The translations under genes were made by a program, and so were the position numbers. Shown piece after piece: positions 14,933 through 19,060 of a DNA stretch of 19,060 bases. The notes under the pieces are model-generated. The model did not search any database. It was not told the origin of the DNA and saw nothing but the letters and a program-made list of their open reading frames with translations. The DNA lies in contig JABDQB010000259.1 in the NCBI GenBank assembly GCA_013042495.1, forward strand, positions 1 through 19,060. Reading direction: 5' to 3'. Every line of letters begins with the position of its first letter. The first letter of the stretch is position 1. The DNA comes from Gemmatimonadota bacterium. GTDB taxonomy: Bacteria; Gemmatimonadota; Gemmatimonadetes; Palauibacterales; Palauibacteraceae.

Positions 14933-16630
14933 ATGCGTTCGATCGGAAGCGTACCGATCGCGGCCGTGGCCGTGGCCGCGTTTCTGCCACTGGCCTGTGC
15001 CGGCGAGTCTGGCCCCGAAGAAGCTGGCGGCGACAGCGGGGAGATGCAGTCGCGTCTCGAACAGTTCGCACCGGTAGCGCTCGGCTTTGACGAATCGATG
15101 CTCGACGCCGACCAGCGTCGGGTGATTCGCGAGCTCGTGGAAGCGTCCGGGCACCTCGACGACATCTTCAAGTTGCAGGCATGGCGTGGGAACGCCGATG
15201 CCGACGAACTGGTCCCGAAAGGGGACGACCCGGAATCGGCCGCCACCCGCGAATACTACGACATCATGTATGGGCCCTGGGATCGCCTCACGGGCGAGGA
15301 ACCGTTCCTGGAGGGCGTGGGTGACAAGCCGCACGGCGCCGGTTTCTACCCGGAGGACATGACGCGCGAGGAGTTCCAGGAGTGGATCGCGGCGAATCCG
15401 GATGACGAGGCGACCTTCAAGTCCGAGACCACCCTTATCCATCGCACCGAAGGGGGCGAGTTGGTCGCCGAGCCGTATCGGGTGGCCTACGCCTCCCATC
15501 TCGAGGCCGCCTCCGAGAACCTGCTGGCGGCCGCGGAGCGGGCCACCAACGCGTCGCTCAAGCGGTTCCTGGAGCTGAGGGCTGGCGCCCTGCTATCGGA
15601 CGATTTCTACGATAGCGAAGTCGCCTGGATGCGGCTGAACGACAACCTGATCGAGCCCACCCTCGGTCCTTACGAGAATTACGAGGACCAGCTCTTCGGC
15701 TACAAGATCTCCTACGAATCCTTCATCGGTCTCAAGGACCCGGTGGAAAGCGAGAGACTGGCCGGTTTGGTGGAGAGCCTGCCGGCGCTCGAGGCCGCGC
15801 TCCCAATCCCGGACGAGCACAAGTATCTCGACCGCTCGTTCGTGTCGCCGATTTCGGTGGTCACCCTGATCTACGCCAGCGGCGAGACGCGGGCCGGAAT
15901 TCAGACCATTGCTTTCAACCTGCCCAACGATCCGCGGGTCCGCGAGGGAGAGGGCTCCAAGAAGGTAATGTTGCGGAACGTCATCGACGCCAAGTTCGAG
16001 ACCATCCTGAAGCCGATCGCCGAGCGGGTCCTGGTGCCGGAACAGGCAGCGAAGATCTCGGTCGATCCGTACTTCACGCGCGTACTGATGCATGAGCTGG
16101 CGCACGGCCTCGGCCCCGACTACGTGACCGATCAGCCGGGGCTCACGGCCCGGCAGGCGCTCCAGGACCGGTATGCGGCCATGGAGGAAGCGAAGGCTGA
16201 CGCAGTCGGTACGAACAGTCTGCGCATACTTACCCGGCAAGGCCTGTACGATGAAGCGTTCCTGGAGGAAGTGTACATCGATCACGTGGCAGACATGTTC
16301 CGGTGCGTGCGCTTCGGCATCACGGAAGCTCACGGCCTGGGTTGCCTGACCCAATTCAATTTCCTGCGGGAGCGAGGGGCGATCACGTACGACGAGGACA
16401 CCGGTTTGTTCGCGGCCGATCTCGAGATCATCCCGGTGGCGATCGCGGAGATGGCGCACGTCTACTTGATGATGCAGGCGACCGGGGACTACGACGGAGC
16501 TGGCGCCTTCGTCGAGAAATACGGGACGATTTCGCCGGAAATGCAGGGAGCCCTGGACCGGCTGGCCGAGACGGTGCCGGTAGACATAAGACCGAGTTAC
16601 CAGGTCGAGGAAATGATGGCGGACTGGTAA
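14933..16630 (+). CDS. M49 (dipeptidyl-peptidase III-like) zinc peptidase, probable lipoprotein
   Basis: This 565-residue protein has an N-terminal export signal (residues 1-21) and Cys22 in LPLACAGESG, a plausible though imperfect lipobox, followed by an acidic linker. The zinc site is HELAHGLGP with His387, Glu388 and His391, and the second motif is EEAKAD (418-423), giving the third ligand Glu. This is the bacterial M49-related form with plain HExxH rather than the HExxGH of eukaryotic DPP III. All catalytic residues look intact. It probably removes dipeptides or cuts short peptides at the envelope. The start at ATG 14933 has GGAGGG 7 bases upstream. It is coupled by a two-base gap to the MetS-like peptide, which hints at peptide breakdown tied to amino-acid import. 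Confidence 0.9.
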   Translation: MRSIGSVPIAAVAVAAFLPLACAGESGPEEAGGDSGEMQSRLEQFAPVALGFDESMLDADQRRVIRELVEASGHLDDIFKLQAWRGNADADELVPKGDDPESAATREYYDIMYGPWDRLTGEEPFLEGVGDKPHGAGFYPEDMTREEFQEWIAANPDDEATFKSETTLIHRTEGGELVAEPYRVAYASHLEAASENLLAAAERATNASLKRFLELRAGALLSDDFYDSEVAWMRLNDNLIEPTLGPYENYEDQLFGYKISYESFIGLKDPVESERLAGLVESLPALEAALPIPDEHKYLDRSFVSPISVVTLIYASGETRAGIQTIAFNLPNDPRVREGEGSKKVMLRNVIDAKFETILKPIAERVLVPEQAAKISVDPYFTRVLMHELAHGLGPDYVTDQPGLTARQALQDRYAAMEEAKADAVGTNSLRILTRQGLYDEAFLEEVYIDHVADMFRCVRFGITEAHGLGCLTQFNFLRERGAITYDEDTGLFAADLEIIPVAIAEMAHVYLMMQATGDYDGAGAFVEKYGTISPEMQGALDRLAETVPVDIRPSYQVEEMMADW

Positions 16631-16638
16631 TCGGCCAC

Positions 16639-16682
16639 GGAGGACGGCGACGCTTCGGACGAAGATCGAGTGCGCGTCCTTC
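16639..16682 (+). terminator. Stem-loop after the M49 gene, possible terminator
   Basis: GGAGGACG (16639-16646) pairs with CGTCCTTC (16675-16682, one G-U pair) around an inner CTTC-GGAC-GAAG hairpin, just after the M49 stop. There is no T run, so a role in termination or transcript stability is only possible. Confidence 0.3.
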
Positions 16683-16746
16683 CATTCGTGCAGGCCATTT
16701 GTTTAGCTTGGGGCGCTCACCACGACAGCTCTCGCAGGAGGAATGA

Positions 16747-18048
16747 ATGAGCGCTCCAGGCCCCACTCGTGTCTTTGCCGTCTCCATCGCCTTGTTGTTC
16801 TGCCTGTCCAACACGGCAGAAGCGCAGATCAGTCGCCTGAAGAAGGCTGCCGCCAACGCGGCGGAGCGTGAGACCGCGAACCAGGTCGATCGCATGGTCA
16901 CCGAGGCCGTCCAGTGCGCGTTCGACGATCCCCGCTGCGTAGAGGAAGCCGAGAAGTCCGGTAAGCCCGTGGTGCTCATCGACAGCGAGGGCCGCGTGAT
17001 CACGGACGATGAGGGCAGGCCGGTCACGGACCCGGCGAAGGCGGGAGCCCAGGCCGGAGGCGGAGGAGGAGCGGCCGTCGGGGCGCCGACGAAGCCCGGC
17101 GAAGGCGTGTGGGCGAACTACGACTTCGTCCCCGGCGAGAAGGTCCTGTACGTCGATGACTTCTCGTCCGACCGTGTCGGCGATTTTCCCCAGAGGCTCG
17201 AGTGGGCTAGCGGGAACATGGAGATCGTGGAGTGGGAAGGGCAGCGCCTGTTGCGGGCGACAGGCAGCAGAAGCCAGTTCGCCATCCTGATTGCCGGCGG
17301 CGTGCCCGAACAATTCACGCTCGAATTCGTGATTCACGATCCGGGCACCCAGCAGGGCACGCGGGTGATCACGGGCGAGGCACCGAGCAACATCAGCAAC
17401 TACGAAGGAAACCACTTCAACTTCGGCAACTGGCGCGGATCGGGCATATGGGGCGCGAGGCACCCGCTTTCCACGATCCAGGACCTCTCCATTCGTGAGC
17501 GGTTGGTGACGGCCCGCGTCATGGTCGACGGTGCGTATGCCAAGGCATTCATGGACGAGACCCGCATCGCGAACGCCCCGCGCGTCGACTTGGAGCGCAG
17601 TGATCGGATCACCTTCGTGCTGAGCGGCAAACCCGATCAACCGATCTACCTCGGGCAGATTCGCCTCGCCGCTGGCGGACGCGATCTGTACGACAAGCTG
17701 GCGGCCGAGGGACGGGTGGCGACGCAGGGTATCCTGTTCGCCACGGACAGCGACGCGATCCAGCCGGAGTCGACCCCGACGTTGCGCGAGATCGGCGAGA
17801 TGATGGAGGCCCACACCGACCTTGTGCTCCTGATTGAGGGACACACCGACGCCGAGGGTGACGACGCGCACAACCAGGATCTTTCGGAACGACGTGCCAG
17901 GTCGGTCGTTCGATTCCTGGTCGAAGAGTACGGCATCGATGGGGACCGGCTCGCCGCGGCGGGATTCGGTGAATCCAATCCGGTCGGCGACAACGCCACG
18001 CCCGAGGGCAGGCAGCAGAACCGGCGAGTCGAACTGGTCGTTCAGTAA
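16747..18048 (+). CDS. OmpA-family outer-membrane/peptidoglycan-linked protein with central beta domain
   Basis: 433 residues. A signal peptide (1-27, NTAEAQ) is followed by a charged helical stretch (28-70) with Cys57 and Cys64, a VVLIDSEGRVITDDEGRPV segment, and a Gly/Ala linker (~99-118). The central domain (~124-310) starts YDFVPGEKVLYVDDFSSD, contains many short strands and resembles jelly-roll/laminin-G-like ligand-binding domains. The C-terminal OmpA domain (~325-433) has GILFATDSDAI, IEGHTDAEG (363-371), the peptidoglycan-contact helix NQDLSERRARSVV (376-388) and NRRVEL at the end. It should sit in the periplasm or outer membrane and hold peptidoglycan. AGGAGG ends 5 bases before the ATG at 16747. 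No N-terminal beta-barrel is visible. Confidence 0.92.
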   Translation: MSAPGPTRVFAVSIALLFCLSNTAEAQISRLKKAAANAAERETANQVDRMVTEAVQCAFDDPRCVEEAEKSGKPVVLIDSEGRVITDDEGRPVTDPAKAGAQAGGGGGAAVGAPTKPGEGVWANYDFVPGEKVLYVDDFSSDRVGDFPQRLEWASGNMEIVEWEGQRLLRATGSRSQFAILIAGGVPEQFTLEFVIHDPGTQQGTRVITGEAPSNISNYEGNHFNFGNWRGSGIWGARHPLSTIQDLSIRERLVTARVMVDGAYAKAFMDETRIANAPRVDLERSDRITFVLSGKPDQPIYLGQIRLAAGGRDLYDKLAAEGRVATQGILFATDSDAIQPESTPTLREIGEMMEAHTDLVLLIEGHTDAEGDDAHNQDLSERRARSVVRFLVEEYGIDGDRLAAAGFGESNPVGDNATPEGRQQNRRVELVVQ

Positions 18049-18059
18049 CGGCTGGCCGC

Positions 18060-18076
18060 CGCCGCGTATTGCGGCG
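18060..18076 (+). terminator. GC stem-loop after the OmpA-family gene
   Basis: CGCCGC-GTATT-GCGGCG forms a perfect 6-base-pair stem 12 bases after the OmpA-family stop codon. It lacks a T run, so it is a weak terminator candidate. Confidence 0.35.
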
Positions 18077-18173
18077 ACCGCCGCTGTCAGCGCATTCTAC
18101 GGGAACCGTTCCGGGCGGCGTCGGATCAGGATCTGACGCCGCTGTCCCGTTGCCGCCCTCAGCCCAGACCGCC

Positions 18174-19060
18174 GTGCGCATCGCATATACTATTACCCGA
18201 TCGGACGACCTGGGTGGTGCGCAGATCCACGTCCGCGACCTGGCCGCTGCTCTCAAGGAGTCGGGGCACGACGTAGTGGTCCTGGCCGGTGGTGGAGGCG
18301 TCCTGGCCCGCCAGCTGGAGGAACGGGGCGTGGAGGTCGTCGAGCTGCGCCACATGGCCCGTCCGATTCGCCCTTTCGTCGACTTTCGAGCGCTTCGCGA
18401 ACTGGTCGGCCACCTTCGCCGGCTGCGTCCTGACATCATTTCCACGCACTCCAGCAAAGCCGGCATCCTGGGACGGATCGCGGGACGCCGTCTCGGTATT
18501 CCGACGATTACCACAGCGCACGGCTGGCTGTTCGATGGTCCCCCGATCGGGCGACGCCAGAAGATGGTGTGGCGTATCGAGAGGAGTATGGCGCCCCTGG
18601 CGCAGAGGATCGTGACCGTTTGTGAATCCGACCGGCAGCTGGCCATCGACAGCGGAGTCTCCGGCCCGGATCGATTTGTGACCATTCACAACGCGATGCC
18701 CGATGTGGGCTTGGAGCTAAGAGCCGATCCGGGAGTGGCCCCGCCCCGGCTTCTCATGGTGGCCCGTTTCGCGCCGCAGAAGGACCATGCCACTCTGTTT
18801 CGAGCTCTCGCGACGCTTCTCGAACTGGACTGGGAGCTCGACCTCGTGGGATCGGGACCGCAGGAAGAAGCCACCCGCGCACTGGCCGAATCGCTGGGCC
18901 TGTCCGACCGGATCCGCTTCCTCGGCATGCGCGAGGACGTGCCCGAACTGATCGTGGCTTTCCAGGCATACCTGCTTATCAGCCACTGGGAGGGATTCCC
19001 GCGAAGCATCCTGGAAGCATTGCGTGGAGGACTTCCCGTGGTGGCCACGGACGTCGGGGG
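18174..19060 (+). CDS. Family-4 glycosyltransferase, C-terminal end missing (window edge)
   Basis: A frame open to the right edge gives 295 codons of a GT-B glycosyltransferase (GT4-like). From the GTG at 18174 the protein begins (M)RIAYTITRSDDLGGAQIHV, with the N-terminal glycine-rich GGAQ loop. HSSKAGILGRIAGRRLGIP and TTAHGWLFDG follow, then VTVCESD and IHNAM at the domain border. The C-terminal half has LLMVARFAPQKDHATLF, LVGSGPQEEA, IRFLGMREDVPEL and the donor-site SHWEGFPRSILEALRGGLP, with the ExxxxxxxE-type arrangement of the family. It probably transfers a sugar in lipopolysaccharide, capsule or other polysaccharide assembly at the inner membrane. No clear ribosome site precedes the GTG; a TTG at 18150 is an alternative. 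More polysaccharide genes may follow outside the window. Confidence 0.92.
   Translation, partial: MRIAYTITRSDDLGGAQIHVRDLAAALKESGHDVVVLAGGGGVLARQLEERGVEVVELRHMARPIRPFVDFRALRELVGHLRRLRPDIISTHSSKAGILGRIAGRRLGIPTITTAHGWLFDGPPIGRRQKMVWRIERSMAPLAQRIVTVCESDRQLAIDSGVSGPDRFVTIHNAMPDVGLELRADPGVAPPRLLMVARFAPQKDHATLFRALATLLELDWELDLVGSGPQEEATRALAESLGLSDRIRFLGMREDVPELIVAFQAYLLISHWEGFPRSILEALRGGLPVVATDVG

Noticed and set aside
15593..16459. 288-residue minus-strand open frame
   Set aside because: It is antisense to the M49 peptidase active-site region; low-complexity shadow composition.
16717..17871. 384-residue minus-strand open frame
   Set aside because: It is antisense to the OmpA-family gene, which has clear domains and a good ribosome site; the reverse frame shows no recognisable domain and is a by-product of high GC.
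17609..18685. 358-residue minus-strand open frame
   Set aside because: It spans the OmpA end and the glycosyltransferase start on the other strand, and is rich in Arg, Pro and Ser as expected for a shadow frame.

Overview
The window is GC-rich, tightly packed bacterial chromosome with no mobile element, CRISPR array, rRNA or tRNA visible. It holds 15 essentially complete protein genes plus two genes cut by the window edges. The cell is probably a diderm: there is an OmpA-type peptidoglycan-binding protein and a likely lipoprotein. The mix of single-chain glycyl-tRNA synthetase, a DUF1501/DUF1800 pair, secreted M14-like and M49 peptidase-family proteins and tryptophanase recalls aquatic Gemmatimonadota or a neighbouring phylum. 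This is an impression from gene content, not a placement.

Layout. (1) Positions 7319 down to 1, minus strand: a probable six-gene unit in transcription order glycerate kinase, glycyl-tRNA synthetase (glyQS), an M3/M2-type peptidase homologue, a secreted M14 carboxypeptidase homologue, a membrane-anchored alpha/beta hydrolase, and a sodium-dependent NSS-family amino-acid transporter (cut at the left edge). The last four are coupled by 4-base overlaps or a 7-base gap. (2) Positions 7438-11954, plus strand: glycerophosphodiester phosphodiesterase, DNA polymerase IV (dinB), an HD-domain phosphohydrolase, tryptophanase (tnaA) and a secreted SnoaL/DUF4440-like protein, again with very short spacing. 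(3) Positions 14588 down to 11984, minus strand: DUF1800 then DUF1501, a known two-gene partnership. It converges on unit 2 over a 29-base gap that can form a hairpin. (4) Positions 14787-16630, plus strand: an overlooked ~47-residue membrane peptide resembling the MetS small subunit of NSS transporters, coupled to an M49 (dipeptidyl-peptidase III-like) lipoprotein peptidase. (5) Positions 16747-18048: an OmpA-family protein with a central beta-rich domain. (6) Position 18174 to the right edge: a family-4 glycosyltransferase.

Most notable points. Two adjacent, translationally coupled metallopeptidase homologues have both lost their recognisable zinc ligands. The M3-like protein has R-S-V-G-R where HExxH belongs, and Lys where the downstream Glu ligand belongs. 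The M14-like protein has Gly, Asp and Arg in place of His, Glu and His. They look like paired pseudopeptidases in an operon with an amino-acid transporter and a hydrolase. Second, the MetS-like small subunit, probably starting at CTG, is separated from the NSS transporter and sits with an intact peptidase. A peptide and amino-acid scavenging theme (peptidase, transporter, tryptophanase) could link several units, but that is inference. The longest gene-free stretch is about 200 bases (14589-14786), a divergent control region.
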